This document shows, piece after piece, positions 16,448 to 25,007 of a DNA stretch of 64,000 nucleotides. This stretch comes from CADCWN01 sp046328475. Its GTDB lineage: Bacteria > Chloroflexota > Chloroflexia > Thermomicrobiales > CADCWN01. Numbering within the stretch: position 1 is the stretch's first letter; the number at the start of each line of letters is the position of its first letter. The stretch spans positions 46,388 to 110,387 of the forward strand of contig JAXLWN010000014.1 in the NCBI GenBank assembly GCA_046328475.1, given 5' to 3'. The notes beneath the pieces are model-generated. The model did not search any database and was not told where the DNA came from. It worked only from the letters and a program-made list of their open reading frames with translations. The position numbers were made by a program, and so were the translations under genes.

Positions 16448-18032
16448 TCACCCCTCGTGCTGCCCGACACCCCGCGCAGCGCGTTGCAGAACTCCCTACC
16501 GTCGCGCCGGTGCGCAGCGCTTCCTTCATCGGGTAGAGCAGATTGTCGGTGCCACCGGCCACCCCACGCACGCGGTCCAGCGCCGCAACAATCGCCGCGC
16601 CATCGCGCCGCGCCTTGTACTCGGCCAACCGCGCGAGTTGCGTGGCGACCGCCTCCTCGTTGTGGCGGAAGATCGGCGTCGGCTGCGCCTCGCGCTCGAC
16701 ATACTTGTTCACGCCCACGATCGCCTTCTCGCCCGTCAGCACCGCCTGCTCGTGCCGCCAGGCCTGGTCGGCGATCGCGTCCTGCACGAACCCCTGCTCG
16801 ACCGCCGCGACCGCCCCACCGCGCGCCTCGACCTCGGCCATGATCGCCTCGGCCTTCGCCTGCAACTCATCGGTCAGCTTCTCGATGAACCACGAGCCGC
16901 CGAGCGGATCCGCCGTATCGGCCGCGCCGCTCTCCTCGGCCAGAATCTGCTGCGTGCGCAGCGCCAGCACCGCCGCCTGCTCGGTCGGCAGCCCCAGCGC
17001 CTCGTCATAGCCGTTCGTATGCAGACTCTGCGTGCCACCCAGCACGGCCGCCAGCGCCTGGAGCGTCGTGCGCACCACGTTATTCAGCGGTTGCTGCGCG
17101 GTCAGCGACGACCCCGCCGTCTGCGTGTGAAAGCGCAGCGTCAGCGAGCGCTGGTCGCGCGCCCCGAAGCGGTCCCGCATGATCGTCGCCCAGAGTCGGC
17201 GCGCGGCGCGATACTTGGCGACTTCCTGGAACAGATTATTATGTCCATTGAAGAAGAAGGCGAGGCGCGGGCCGAACACATCGATCTGCAGCCCCGCCGA
17301 GAGCGCCGCCTCCACGTAGGCGATGCCATTCGCCAGCGTGAACGCCACCTCCTGCGCCGCCGACGATCCCGCCTCGCGGATGTGGTAGCCACTGATCGAG
17401 ATCGTGTTCCACTTCGGCAACTCTTTGGCGCAGTAGGCAAACGTATCGGTGATCAGGCGCATCGACGGGCGCGGCGGGAAGATGTAGGTGCCGCGCGCGA
17501 TGTATTCCTTCAGGATGTCGTTCTGGATCGTGCCGCCCAGATTCTTCGGGTCGGCCCCCTGCTCCTCCGCAACCAGCTGATAGAGCAGCAGCAGCACCGA
17601 CGCGGGCGCGTTGATCGTCATCGAGGTCGTCACCGTCTCCAGCGGGATGCTGTCGAAGAGGCGACGCATGTCATCCAGGCTGCTGATCGGCACCCCGACC
17701 CGCCCGACCTCCCCGAACGCCTCGGGCGCGTCGGAGTCGTAACCGATCTGCGTCGGCAGGTCGAACGCGACCGACAGGCCCGTCTGCCCCCGCTCCAGCA
17801 GCAGCCGGTAGCGGCGATTGCTCTCGTCGGCGGAGGAGAACCCGGCGTACTGGCGCATCGTCCAGCGCCGCCCCCGGTACATCGTCGGATAAATGCCGCG
17901 CGTGTACGGGAACTCGCCCGGATCGGGCAACTCCCCCTGCCAGTCCTCGGCCCGATAAAGCGGCTCCACCTCGATGCCCGAATCGGTGACCACCGGGGGC
18001 GCAACTTTGGCGCGTTCTTTCGTATCGGCCAT
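16434..18032 (-). CDS. mcmA: methylmalonyl-CoA mutase large (catalytic) subunit
   Basis: A 532-residue TIM-barrel catalytic subunit that interconverts methylmalonyl-CoA and succinyl-CoA with the help of a separate B12 subunit. The family stretches are intact: RQYAGFSSADESNRRY, TGLSVAFDLPTQ, SMTINAPA, LGGTIQNDILKEYIARGTYI and SLHTNGYDEALGLPTE. The cobalamin domain (DxHxxG) is absent and no small-subunit gene is nearby. After TGATV near residue 512 the frame departs from the family: restoring one G in a GGG run gives VGEFCNALRG instead of GSSATRCAGC, so a one-base deletion near 16489 is likely. The annotated tail then reads into a CTCGTTA array. Confidence 0.88.
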   Translation of the reverse strand: MADTKERAKVAPPVVTDSGIEVEPLYRAEDWQGELPDPGEFPYTRGIYPTMYRGRRWTMRQYAGFSSADESNRRYRLLLERGQTGLSVAFDLPTQIGYDSDAPEAFGEVGRVGVPISSLDDMRRLFDSIPLETVTTSMTINAPASVLLLLYQLVAEEQGADPKNLGGTIQNDILKEYIARGTYIFPPRPSMRLITDTFAYCAKELPKWNTISISGYHIREAGSSAAQEVAFTLANGIAYVEAALSAGLQIDVFGPRLAFFFNGHNNLFQEVAKYRAARRLWATIMRDRFGARDQRSLTLRFHTQTAGSSLTAQQPLNNVVRTTLQALAAVLGGTQSLHTNGYDEALGLPTEQAAVLALRTQQILAEESGAADTADPLGGSWFIEKLTDELQAKAEAIMAEVEARGGAVAAVEQGFVQDAIADQAWRHEQAVLTGEKAIVGVNKYVEREAQPTPIFRHNEEAVATQLARLAEYKARRDGAAIVAALDRVRGVAGGTDNLLYPMKEALRTGATVGSSATRCAGCRAARGVTRDE

Positions 18033-18140
18033 CGGGCACCACTCCTCCCTGCACGGTCATTCCACCTGCCAGGAGTATAGCGCGCCCCGCACAGGTAATC
18101 CGCACCCGAAGCCATTCACCACCGCCCACCGCCCACCGCC

Positions 18141-18194
18141 AAGCCGGATTCATCCGGCGCACTCGTCGCCCGGAGACTTCATCTCCGGGCGGGC
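18141..18194. repeat. solo REP element
   Basis: Two hairpins, GCCGGATTCATCCGGC and CCCGGAGACTTCATCTCCGGG, are linked by CGCACTCGT and end in CGGGC. It matches the REP elements that flank the transposase at 37841-37895 and 38475-38528 in order and spacing. It lies 110 bp upstream of the mutase gene. Confidence 0.85.
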
Positions 18195-18244
18195 ATCACA
18201 TCGCCACTCACCCCACCATCGCCCTCACGTCCCCCGCCTCCTCG

Positions 18245-18291
18245 ACCTCTCCTCGCAAGGGGGAGGGTCGCCGCCAACGGCGGGAGGGTCT
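18245..18291. repeat. degenerate double-hairpin palindrome
   Basis: CCTCTCCTCGCAAGGGGGAGGG followed by a CCGCCAACGGCGG hairpin. It is a diverged member of the family seen intact at 19865-19915. Confidence 0.6.
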
Positions 18292-18303
18292 TCCTCTTAC
18301 GAC

Positions 18304-18999
18304 TCACGACTCCCCCCACCACCACCGCCCGCCCCACGCCGATTGCGCCCGACACCCCACAATCGCCGGAGCCTCGCGCACCAGCGCCTCATCTTCGAGC
18401 GCCGCCACCATGAACAGCGCGAAGTCCACCCGCCGCGTCAGGTTGCTCTTCAGGATCGGATCGCCCACGTGCCGACTCCACACCGGCAACCCCTGGCTCT
18501 CCCCCTCCTCCAGATCGCTCCCCCGCACCACCGTCCACCGCGTGGCGCTCGCGAAGATCCGCCGGCACGCCTCCACCTGATCATCAAGCTCCGCGAAACG
18601 CGCCAGCCGCGCGAGCGGGCCGAAGAGCTTCACGATCAGCTTGAGCTTCCAGGGATAGACATCGCGCCCGTCGCGCGTGATGTGCCAGCCGCACGAGAAG
18701 ACGAGGCGCGCACCCGGCTGCGCATAGTCGAGCACCGCCTGCGCCGTCCCGGACGAATACTGCTGGATGCCCCACGGTGCCAGCACCGTCAGCACCCCGT
18801 CGCACCCCGCCACCGCGCGCTCGATCACCGCGCGGTCGTTCGTCGCGCCCGGAATGACGGTGATCCGCCCCGTGAATGCGTCGAGCTTCCCGACACTCGC
18901 CTCCCGGCAGACCCCGACGACCTCGTACCCCCGGTCCAGCGCGTGCTGCACCATGTACTGACCCAGCTTCCCGGACGCCCCGACGATGCAAACCTTCAT
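18304..18999 (-). CDS. NAD(P)-binding NmrA/SDR-like protein
   Basis: A 231-residue Rossmann-fold protein. The start MKVCIVGASGKLGQYMV has the GxxGxxG nucleotide motif, followed by a short-chain reductase-like core without a clear YxxxK. This fits atypical SDRs such as NmrA or SDR_a5 members, which may be reductases or redox sensors. It diverges from a TetR regulator gene, and the shared spacer contains two copies of the likely TetR operator, so its expression is probably repressed by that regulator. The ligand or substrate is unknown. The C-terminus is unusually Trp-rich and may have been altered near the repeats. Confidence 0.75.
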   Translation of the reverse strand: MKVCIVGASGKLGQYMVQHALDRGYEVVGVCREASVGKLDAFTGRITVIPGATNDRAVIERAVAGCDGVLTVLAPWGIQQYSSGTAQAVLDYAQPGARLVFSCGWHITRDGRDVYPWKLKLIVKLFGPLARLARFAELDDQVEACRRIFASATRWTVVRGSDLEEGESQGLPVWSRHVGDPILKSNLTRRVDFALFMVAALEDEALVREAPAIVGCRAQSAWGGRWWWGES

Positions 19000-19042
19000 C
19001 GCGCACCTCCTGTAACAATCACAATCTGCGCACCAGGCAGAA

Positions 19043-19055
19043 CTTACAACGTAAG
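19043..19055. promoter_or_regulatory. TetR operator, copy 1
   Basis: CTTACAACGTAAG is an imperfect palindrome with five-base arms. It lies 43 bp before the start of the NAD(P)-binding gene. Its exact reverse complement occurs as copy 2. Confidence 0.7.
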
Positions 19056-19073
19056 TCTGCGGAGCATGGTAAG

Positions 19074-19086
19074 CTTACGTTGTAAG
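19074..19086. promoter_or_regulatory. TetR operator, copy 2
   Basis: CTTACGTTGTAAG is the reverse complement of copy 1. The centres are 31 bp apart, close to three helical turns, so two dimers could sit on the same face. It lies about 30 bp before the TetR gene start. Confidence 0.7.
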
Positions 19087-19116
19087 TTTGTCAAGGGCCG
19101 ATTGAGGGAGGTGTCG

Positions 19117-19791
19117 ATGGCCGAGCAGCACGATTCGAGCGCAGAGCGTCGTCTCCCGCTAACCAGGGAGCGGATCCTCAGCGCCGCCAGCGATCTCGCC
19201 GATGCCGGCGGCATCGCGACGCTCACCATGCGCAAGCTCGGCCAGGCGCTCGGGGTCGAGGCGATGTCGCTCTACAACCACGTCGCCAACAAAGACGACC
19301 TCCTGAACGGCATGGTCGATCTCGTCTTCGATGAAGTTGGCCTGCCGCCGGGCGATATCGACTGGAAGGAGGCGATGCGCCAGCGCGCGTCCACGGTCCG
19401 GGCGGTGCTCGCGCGCCACCCCTGGGCGCTCGGGCTGATGGAGTCGCGACTCACCCCCGGCCCCGCCACCCTGCGCCACCACAACGCTGTGATCGGCTGC
19501 CTGCGCGCGGCGGGCTTCTCGATCGCGCTCACCGCGCACGCCTACTCCGCCCTCGACAGCTACATCTACGGCTTCGCCCTGCAACAGACGCAACTCCCCT
19601 TCAAGAGCCCGGAGGAAGCCGCCGCGATGGCGGAGACCTTCCTCCAGCACTTTCCCGCCGATGCCTACCCCCACCTCGCCGAACTGACCGTGCAGCACGT
19701 CCTGCAACCCGGCTACGACTACGCCGACGAATTCGCCTTCGGCCTCGACCTGCTCCTCGACGGCCTCGAACAGCGCAAAGAGACGCCCTGA
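19117..19791 (+). CDS. TetR/AcrR family repressor with TetR_C domain
   Basis: A 224-residue repressor. The N-terminal helix-turn-helix is seen in LTRERILSAASDLADAGGIATLTMRKLGQALGVEAMSLYNHVANKDDLL. The ligand domain (residues about 75-220) resembles the TetR_C type found next to reductases and efflux genes. The ATG at 19117 has GGGAGG upstream. It probably represses both itself and the divergent NAD(P)-binding gene through the paired operators. The inducer is unknown. A 13-bp terminator hairpin follows. Confidence 0.85.
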   Translation: MAEQHDSSAERRLPLTRERILSAASDLADAGGIATLTMRKLGQALGVEAMSLYNHVANKDDLLNGMVDLVFDEVGLPPGDIDWKEAMRQRASTVRAVLARHPWALGLMESRLTPGPATLRHHNAVIGCLRAAGFSIALTAHAYSALDSYIYGFALQQTQLPFKSPEEAAAMAETFLQHFPADAYPHLAELTVQHVLQPGYDYADEFAFGLDLLLDGLEQRKETP

Positions 19792-19803
19792 TTCCACACA
19801 GCA

Positions 19804-19835
19804 GCGCGCCCCTGTCGCCATTGACAGGGGCGCGC
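19804..19835 (+). terminator. hairpin terminator after TetR
   Basis: Perfect 13-base arms GCGCGCCCCTGTC and GACAGGGGCGCGC enclose GCCATT. The U tract is poor. Confidence 0.65.
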
Positions 19836-19864
19836 GAACGAATCGTGTTTGTCGGATTGGGATT

Positions 19865-19915
19865 CCCCCTCTCCTCGCGGGAGAGGGGTGCCGCCCGCAG
19901 GCGGCGGGGTGAGGT
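19865..19915. repeat. dispersed double-hairpin palindrome
   Basis: CCCCTCTCC TCGC GGAGAGGGG-type arms are followed by a second hairpin GCCGCCCGCAGGCGGC and GGGGTGAGGT. Near-identical copies are at 55660-55718, 58977-59025 and 61380-61426, with degenerate ones at 18245 and 42541. Confidence 0.8.
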
Positions 19916-19927
19916 CGCTCTACCCCC

Positions 19928-21325
19928 TCACTTCGCCGGCGTGATATTCTGATTGAACCGGAACAGATTGCCCGGGTCGTACTGCTTCTTCACCGCCGCC
20001 AGCCGCGCCATCGTGGCCGCCGGGTAGGCCTCCTTGAGCCGCGCCGCCCCCTCGTCCCCCAGGAAGTTGACGTAGACCCCGGACCCTTCCGGGCCGATCA
20101 CGTCCCAGAGGTCGTTGACCCAGGCCCACTGCGCCGCGCCGCTCTCGGCCGCATCCATCCACGCCGAGAGGACCGCCACCAGGTAGCGCGTGCTGCGGTG
20201 GCCGAACGCGGTGGCGTCATTGCCAACGCGCGCCATCGCGCCGCCGAGGGCGCGCAACTGCACGGCGCTGAACGGCGTCGGCACCCGCCCGAACGACTCC
20301 AGCATCGCGTCGAGCGCGGCGTCGCTCAGCTCGTCCGCGAACATCGAGCGGATCGCGCTGGCGTGCGGAACCGCCTGGTGCGCCGTGAACTGGTACAGCA
20401 CCGGGTAGGGAATCGGGCTGACCGCATCCGCGACCGGCGTCGCCAGTGCCCGCAGCGGGGCCAGGGCGGCCTCACCCTCCGCAATATCGCCGGTCCAGCA
20501 GACCAGGATCGCCAGCACCAGCTCGCCGACGCGCTCCTCCGGCACGAACGGCGCGGGCGGCGCGAAGCCGATGTTCGCGATCGTCGAGAGCCCATCCGGT
20601 GCCGCCGCCGCGCATTCGAGGTAGCCGCGCACCACCTCGCGGCTGGCCGGGAGCATCAGCAGCCCGCCCAACACCAGCCCCACCGGGGCCAGGCGGAACA
20701 TGAACTCGGTCACGATGCCGAAGTTGCCGCCGCCACCCCGAATCGCCCAGAAGAGATCGGCGTGCTCCAGCGCATTGGCGGTCACGATGTCGCCGTCGGC
20801 CATGACCACCTGCGCCGCGATCAGGCTGTCGATGGTGAGGCCATACTTCCGCACCATGAACCCGATGCCGCCGCCCGTCACCAGCCCGCCCATGCCGACC
20901 GACGAAGTATCGCCCGTCGTCAGCGCCAGGCCTTGCTCCCCGGCCGCCGCGACGAGATCGCCCGAGGTCGCGCCCGCCTGGACCCGGGCGATCCGCGCCT
21001 CCGGTTCGATCACCACGCGCTTCATCCCCGCGAGATCGACCACCAGCGCGCCATCGATCATGCTGTGGCCCGCGACGCTGTGGCCGCCGCTCTTCACCGC
21101 CACCGGCAAGCCCTGCGCCCGGGCAAACGCGACCGAGCGCGCCACATCCGCCGCGCTCGCCGCGCGGACCACCACCGCCGGATACCGGTCGTAGGCCAGA
21201 TTCAGCGTGCGGCGGGCCTCGTCATACGCGATGCTCTCGGGAAAGACCACCTCGCCCGCGATGTGCGCCTCAAACTGCTCGACTGCGCTCGCGGCAAGCG
21301 TGCCGCGCGTCACCTGGAAAACCAT
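19928..21325 (-). CDS. FAD-binding oxidoreductase, berberine-bridge-enzyme type
   Basis: A 465-residue flavoprotein of the PCMH/BBE oxidase family. SGGHSVAGHS carries His82, the usual site of 8-alpha-histidyl-FAD attachment. At the second covalent site, where bicovalent members have Cys, the sequence reads GDTSSVGMGG, so monocovalent flavin is predicted. The FAD domain motifs GGLVTGGGIGFM and RGGGGNFGIVTEF are present, and the C-terminal BBE tail YDPGNLFRFNQNI is intact. Members oxidise alcohols or sugars with O2. No signal peptide is seen. The ATG at 21325 has AAGGAAG upstream. Substrate unknown. Confidence 0.85.
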   Translation of the reverse strand: MVFQVTRGTLAASAVEQFEAHIAGEVVFPESIAYDEARRTLNLAYDRYPAVVVRAASAADVARSVAFARAQGLPVAVKSGGHSVAGHSMIDGALVVDLAGMKRVVIEPEARIARVQAGATSGDLVAAAGEQGLALTTGDTSSVGMGGLVTGGGIGFMVRKYGLTIDSLIAAQVVMADGDIVTANALEHADLFWAIRGGGGNFGIVTEFMFRLAPVGLVLGGLLMLPASREVVRGYLECAAAAPDGLSTIANIGFAPPAPFVPEERVGELVLAILVCWTGDIAEGEAALAPLRALATPVADAVSPIPYPVLYQFTAHQAVPHASAIRSMFADELSDAALDAMLESFGRVPTPFSAVQLRALGGAMARVGNDATAFGHRSTRYLVAVLSAWMDAAESGAAQWAWVNDLWDVIGPEGSGVYVNFLGDEGAARLKEAYPAATMARLAAVKKQYDPGNLFRFNQNITPAK

Positions 21326-21728
21326 CGTCTGCTTCCTTTCGTCATTCGTCCTGCAATAGGGACACCTTGAGCCAAACATGCCCGACTCACCAAACCCGGT
21401 CACGAAACTGGGCAAAAACGACCACCCAGTGCCTTGCCCTCACCCGTGAGACAGCACCCCGTGGCGGACAGTTCGCCCGCCACCTGCGGTCCCTCGCCCC
21501 GGAAATCCCGGTGCCGCCGCCCGAATTATCCCTCCTCGCTCGTCGCCCGGCGGTTCCCCGCGTGGAACCTCACTGACCCTAGTGTGCGGCATCGGGCTCC
21601 CTTGCGACAGGAACGGAGCACCGCCAATTCCCCACGGCTCCACCCACACTTCCCAAGTGGTGCGCCTGTGTGGGCACACATCCATCTGACCCGCAGCCCG
21701 CTTCGCTGCACCGTCACCGTTGCGACAC
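21326..21728. other. spacer with no recognised gene
   Basis: About 400 bp between the divergent FAD oxidase and ArsR genes. Open frames here are short and have no protein-like features. A GATAAT on the minus strand near 21524 could be a -10 box for the oxidase gene. I see no repeat array in it, which is unusual for this window. Confidence 0.4.
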
Positions 21729-21746
21729 GGTAACGCTTTTGTTACC
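21729..21746 (+). promoter_or_regulatory. probable ArsR operator
   Basis: GGTAAC and GTTACC form six-base inverted arms around six bases. It ends nine bases before the ArsR start codon, where it would overlap a promoter and allow autorepression. Confidence 0.5.
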
Positions 21747-21754
21747 CTACCCCC

Positions 21755-22102
21755 ATGAACACCGCGCTCGCCCCAGGCGACCCCTTCGACGCACTCGGCG
21801 ACCCGCACCGGCGGGCGATCGTTGAGTTGCTCGCCGCGCGCCCCCGGTCGGTGCAGGAGATCGCCGACACCCTGCCGATCAGCCGCCCGGCCGTCTCCCG
21901 CCACCTGCGCCTGTTGAAAGAGGCCGGACTCGTGGCCGACGAAGCGGCGGGCACCCGTCGCCTCTATCGCCTGGACGACGCCGGGGCCGAGGCGGTGCGC
22001 GCCTACCTGGAGCGCGTCTGGGGTGAAGCGCTGGCCCGGTTCAGGCTGGTCGCGGCAAACACCACCCCCAACCAGGACGCACCGCGCGAGGATCGGCCAT
22101 GA
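21755..22102 (+). CDS. ArsR family winged-helix regulator
   Basis: A 115-residue regulator with the ArsR HTH: FDALGDPHRRAIVELLAARPRSVQEIADTLPISRPAVSRHLRLLKEAGLV. No cysteine metal site is present, so it is not a metal sensor of the classic type. It overlaps the next gene by four bases. In this common pairing with an AHSA1-type protein the regulator is usually autorepressed; an inverted repeat just upstream of its start supports this. Confidence 0.88.
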   Translation: MNTALAPGDPFDALGDPHRRAIVELLAARPRSVQEIADTLPISRPAVSRHLRLLKEAGLVADEAAGTRRLYRLDDAGAEAVRAYLERVWGEALARFRLVAANTTPNQDAPREDRP

Positions 22103-22578
22103 TCGAGCCGCTGCAACTCTCGTTCGACGTCGCCTGCTCCGCCGAGCACGCCTTCACCACCTGGACCGCCAAAACCTCGCTCTGGTGGCCGCACAGCCAC
22201 AGCTTCTCCGGCGAGCGCGGCATCGAGGTCCGCATCGAGCCGCGCATCGGCGGGCGCATCTTCGAGCGCACCCCGGCCGGGCGCGAATTCGACTGGGGCG
22301 AGGTCACCGCCTGGGACCCGCCCCGCCGCCTCGCCTACCTCTGGCACCTGCGCACCGAGCGCACGCGCGCCACCGACGTGGAGATCACCTTCACCCCGCT
22401 GCCCGACGGCACCACGCGCGTCGCCATCGTCCACACCGGCTGGGAACGCCTCGGCAGCGACGGCCAGCCCTGGCGCGACCGCAACCAGGCGGGCTGGTCC
22501 GGCCTCCTCCCCGCCTTCATCCGCGCCTGCACTCGCGAAGCCGGGATGGGGGAACAAGAGTTGCGGGGGACGGTTTGA
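22099..22578 (+). CDS. SRPBCC/AHSA1 family protein
   Basis: A 159-residue START-like (SRPBCC) protein with a hydrophobic ligand pocket. It shows the family features SAEHAFTTWTAKTSLWWP, EPRIGGRIFERTPAGREFDWGEVTAWDPPRRLAYLW and a C-terminal helix. The ATG overlaps the ArsR stop (ATGA), so it is translationally coupled. Its ligand is unknown; the pair probably forms a self-contained sensing or detoxifying unit. Confidence 0.85.
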   Translation: MIEPLQLSFDVACSAEHAFTTWTAKTSLWWPHSHSFSGERGIEVRIEPRIGGRIFERTPAGREFDWGEVTAWDPPRRLAYLWHLRTERTRATDVEITFTPLPDGTTRVAIVHTGWERLGSDGQPWRDRNQAGWSGLLPAFIRACTREAGMGEQELRGTV

Positions 22579-22579
22579 A

Positions 22580-22694
22580 GGTTTGGCAGTTCAAAAGTTC
22601 AAAAGTTCGCAGGTTCGCAAGCCGACCACACGAACCTGCGAACCTTCAAACCTTCAAACCGTACCCCCGAACTTTGAACCTTGAACGTTGAACC
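22580..22694. repeat. GTTCAAAAGTTCG arrays, inverted
   Basis: Octamer units GGTTCAAAAG and GTTCGCAG (22583-22620) are followed by complementary CGAACCTTCAAACC units (22633-22662) and TTGAACGTTGAACC units (22675-22694). They fill the gap before the sigma factor gene. Confidence 0.8.
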
Positions 22695-22803
22695 CGCAAC
22701 CGTACCGTTCGCAACATTCGCGCGTTAAGGCATGCGCGGGGGGTGGGGAGGCGTGGCCGAGGGAGAGGGCCAATCGGGCGAGCAGGCGACGGAGCAGGGT
22801 GGC

Positions 22804-23349
22804 ATGATCGATGAACGCGCGCTGATCGGCTATGCGAAGGCCGGCGACGATGCCGCCTTCGCGTCGCTCTACGCCGAGTACCAGCGACCGATCACCGGCT
22901 ACCTGCGCCGCCTCGTCGGCAACGGCGAGATCGCCGAGGATCTGGCCCAGGACACCTTCCTCAAGGCCTACAAGGCCCTCGGGCGCACCAACGACGAGCT
23001 GAACTTCCGCGCCTGGCTCTACCGCATCGCCACCAACAACGCCCTCAGCTATCACCGCCGCCAGCGCCTCCTGCAATGGCTCCCCTTCGCCTCGGGTTCG
23101 CGCGAACCGGCCACCGAGGCCCGCTACGCCGAGCGCGTCGGCGAGCAGGAGCTAGTGGAAACGACGCTGCGCCAACTGAAGCCCGAGCACGCCAGCCTGC
23201 TGCTGATGCGCCACCACCAGGGCCTCTCGCTCTCGGAGATCGCGACCGTGCTCGGGGTCGATACCACGGTAGCGAAGGCCCGCCTCTTCCGGGCGCGGCA
23301 CGCCTTCATGCGCGCCTACGACGAGATGACCGGCGAGGCCCAGCCGTGA
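22804..23349 (+). CDS. ECF RNA polymerase sigma factor
   Basis: A 181-residue extracytoplasmic-function sigma factor. Region 2 is ALIGYAKAGDDAAFASLYAEYQRPITGYL to EDLAQDTFLKAYKAL, with FRAWLYRIATNNALSYHRR, and region 4 is LLLMRHHQGLSLSEIATVLGVDTTVAKARLFRARHAF. The two are joined by a short linker. An ATG at 22804 is preferred over the upstream ATG at 22732, which would add a low-complexity Gly-rich leader. Its stop overlaps the start of the zinc-finger protein, so the pair is coupled as sigma and anti-sigma. Confidence 0.88.
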   Translation: MIDERALIGYAKAGDDAAFASLYAEYQRPITGYLRRLVGNGEIAEDLAQDTFLKAYKALGRTNDELNFRAWLYRIATNNALSYHRRQRLLQWLPFASGSREPATEARYAERVGEQELVETTLRQLKPEHASLLLMRHHQGLSLSEIATVLGVDTTVAKARLFRARHAFMRAYDEMTGEAQP

Positions 23350-25001
23350 ACTGCCAGCGCGCTCGCCGCCTCCTCTCCGACCGCCTCGACGCCCCGCTGT
23401 CGCCCCCCGAGGTAACAGCGCTCGCCGCCCACCTGCGCGATTGCGCCGCCTGCGCCCGATACGAGGCCAACCTGCGGGCGCGCATGGGCCGGATCGCGCG
23501 CCTGCCCGACCTGCCGTTGCCCGCCCCCGCCGCCCGGGCGACCCGCCCCGCGCCATCCCCGCTCGGCCTCTGGCTCACCAGGGGCACGCAAGTGGTCGGG
23601 GCACTCGTGGCCGTCCTGCTGGTCGCCAGACTGACCGCCGGTCTGCTCCGCCCGCGCGCCTTGCAACTCGAAAGCGCGCCACCGACACCCGTCACCCTGG
23701 CCTTCGGCGCGAGCGCCGCGCCGCAGAGCGCCCCCAGCTCCAGCAGCCGCGTCAGCGCGCCCGCTAATCTCGCCACGCCCGCAACGACCACCCCGACGCT
23801 CACTTATGCCCGCGAGTGGTCCCTCGCCGACCAGGATCAACTCTGGGCGCAGCTGGCGAGCGAGCAGGGCGAGGCGATCGGCGCGATCCTCCGCCCCGGC
23901 TACCTCCCCGGCGGCCTGCAACGGGCGCAACTCGGCCAGATCGACAACGAAGCGGGCCACTTCGCGGTCAGCTTCACCGGCGACGGCTCGTTGTTTGTGC
24001 GCATCACCGCCGGGCTGCAACCGGAGCAACTCTATCCAGCGGCGGTACTCACCGCCGCAACGCACGCCCCGCTGGCGGTGCGCGGGCAGCAGGGGACGAT
24101 CATCGGCCCGCTCGACGCGGCAGGCACGATGATCGTGTCCTGGCAAGAACCAGGGCGCTGGGTCGCGCACGGCGGACTCTTCGGAGCGCCGAGCATCCCG
24201 TATACCCTCACCGTGCGCGGCTATCAGCCCGCGCAAGTGGATCCCATCGCCGCCTCGCTCGCGCCGCAACTCACCGTCCCGGGCGCGACCGACGTGGTGC
24301 GCCGCTACTACGCCGCCATCAACGCGCGCGACTACCGGGCCGCCTTCGCCCTCTTCGACCCGTCGTGGCAGCAGGACTATGCGTCCTTCGCGAACGGCTT
24401 CGCCGACACCGCGCAGGACGAGATCGACATCCTCGGCGTCATCGCCGGCAGCACACCCGGGCGCTACTTCGTCCAGATCCGCCTGCTCGCCTCGCGCACC
24501 GATGGCGGGCACCAGTGGTACAGCGGCACCTACGAGATCGGCGGGGCACCGGGCGCGGCGCGCATCGTCGGTGCCGACGTGATCGCCCTGACCGACGACC
24601 AGGCCGCGCAGCTCGCGCCGAAAGGCCCGCCCGCCTGCACCAACGAGCAAATCGCCATCGTGCCCCGCCCGCAGCTGATCGAGAACGGCCAACTGGTGAA
24701 CATCCCGCTCGACATCGCCAACGCGGGCGTCCCCTGCCGCCTCACCACCCCCCTGACCGTCACCATCACCGCCGCCAGCGGCCAGACCCTCACCCTGGCA
24801 GGCAACCCGCTCACCCTGACGCCGAACGGCGCGATCGGCACCAGCAACCTCGGCCTCGTCTTCCGCTGGACCAACTGGTGCGCCGACCCCGGCCCCTTCA
24901 CCCTCCGCGTCACCTACGGCAACGCCACCGCCGAACGCCCCATCGAGCAACCACCTGCCTGCACCGCCCCCGCCACCCCCTCCCGCCTGGAATGGCGCTG
25001 A
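23346..25001 (+). CDS. zinc-finger anti-sigma-like membrane protein with large outer domain
   Basis: A 551-residue protein that starts at a GTG overlapping the sigma stop. Residues 1-45 form a ZAS-like zinc motif (NCQRARR then AAHLRDCAAC, giving H-x3-C-x2-C). One membrane segment follows (LTRGTQVVGALVAVLLVARLTAGLL, near residue 90). The outer part is much larger than in usual anti-sigma factors: a Ser/Thr/Pro linker, a beta-rich domain (about 150-320), an NTF2-like segment near ATDVVRRYYAAINARDYRAAFALFDPSW, and a C-terminal beta domain with paired cysteines. It probably binds the sigma factor inside and senses a signal outside. Confidence 0.7.
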   Translation: MNCQRARRLLSDRLDAPLSPPEVTALAAHLRDCAACARYEANLRARMGRIARLPDLPLPAPAARATRPAPSPLGLWLTRGTQVVGALVAVLLVARLTAGLLRPRALQLESAPPTPVTLAFGASAAPQSAPSSSSRVSAPANLATPATTTPTLTYAREWSLADQDQLWAQLASEQGEAIGAILRPGYLPGGLQRAQLGQIDNEAGHFAVSFTGDGSLFVRITAGLQPEQLYPAAVLTAATHAPLAVRGQQGTIIGPLDAAGTMIVSWQEPGRWVAHGGLFGAPSIPYTLTVRGYQPAQVDPIAASLAPQLTVPGATDVVRRYYAAINARDYRAAFALFDPSWQQDYASFANGFADTAQDEIDILGVIAGSTPGRYFVQIRLLASRTDGGHQWYSGTYEIGGAPGAARIVGADVIALTDDQAAQLAPKGPPACTNEQIAIVPRPQLIENGQLVNIPLDIANAGVPCRLTTPLTVTITAASGQTLTLAGNPLTLTPNGAIGTSNLGLVFRWTNWCADPGPFTLRVTYGNATAERPIEQPPACTAPATPSRLEWR

Positions 25002-25007
25002 CGCCTC

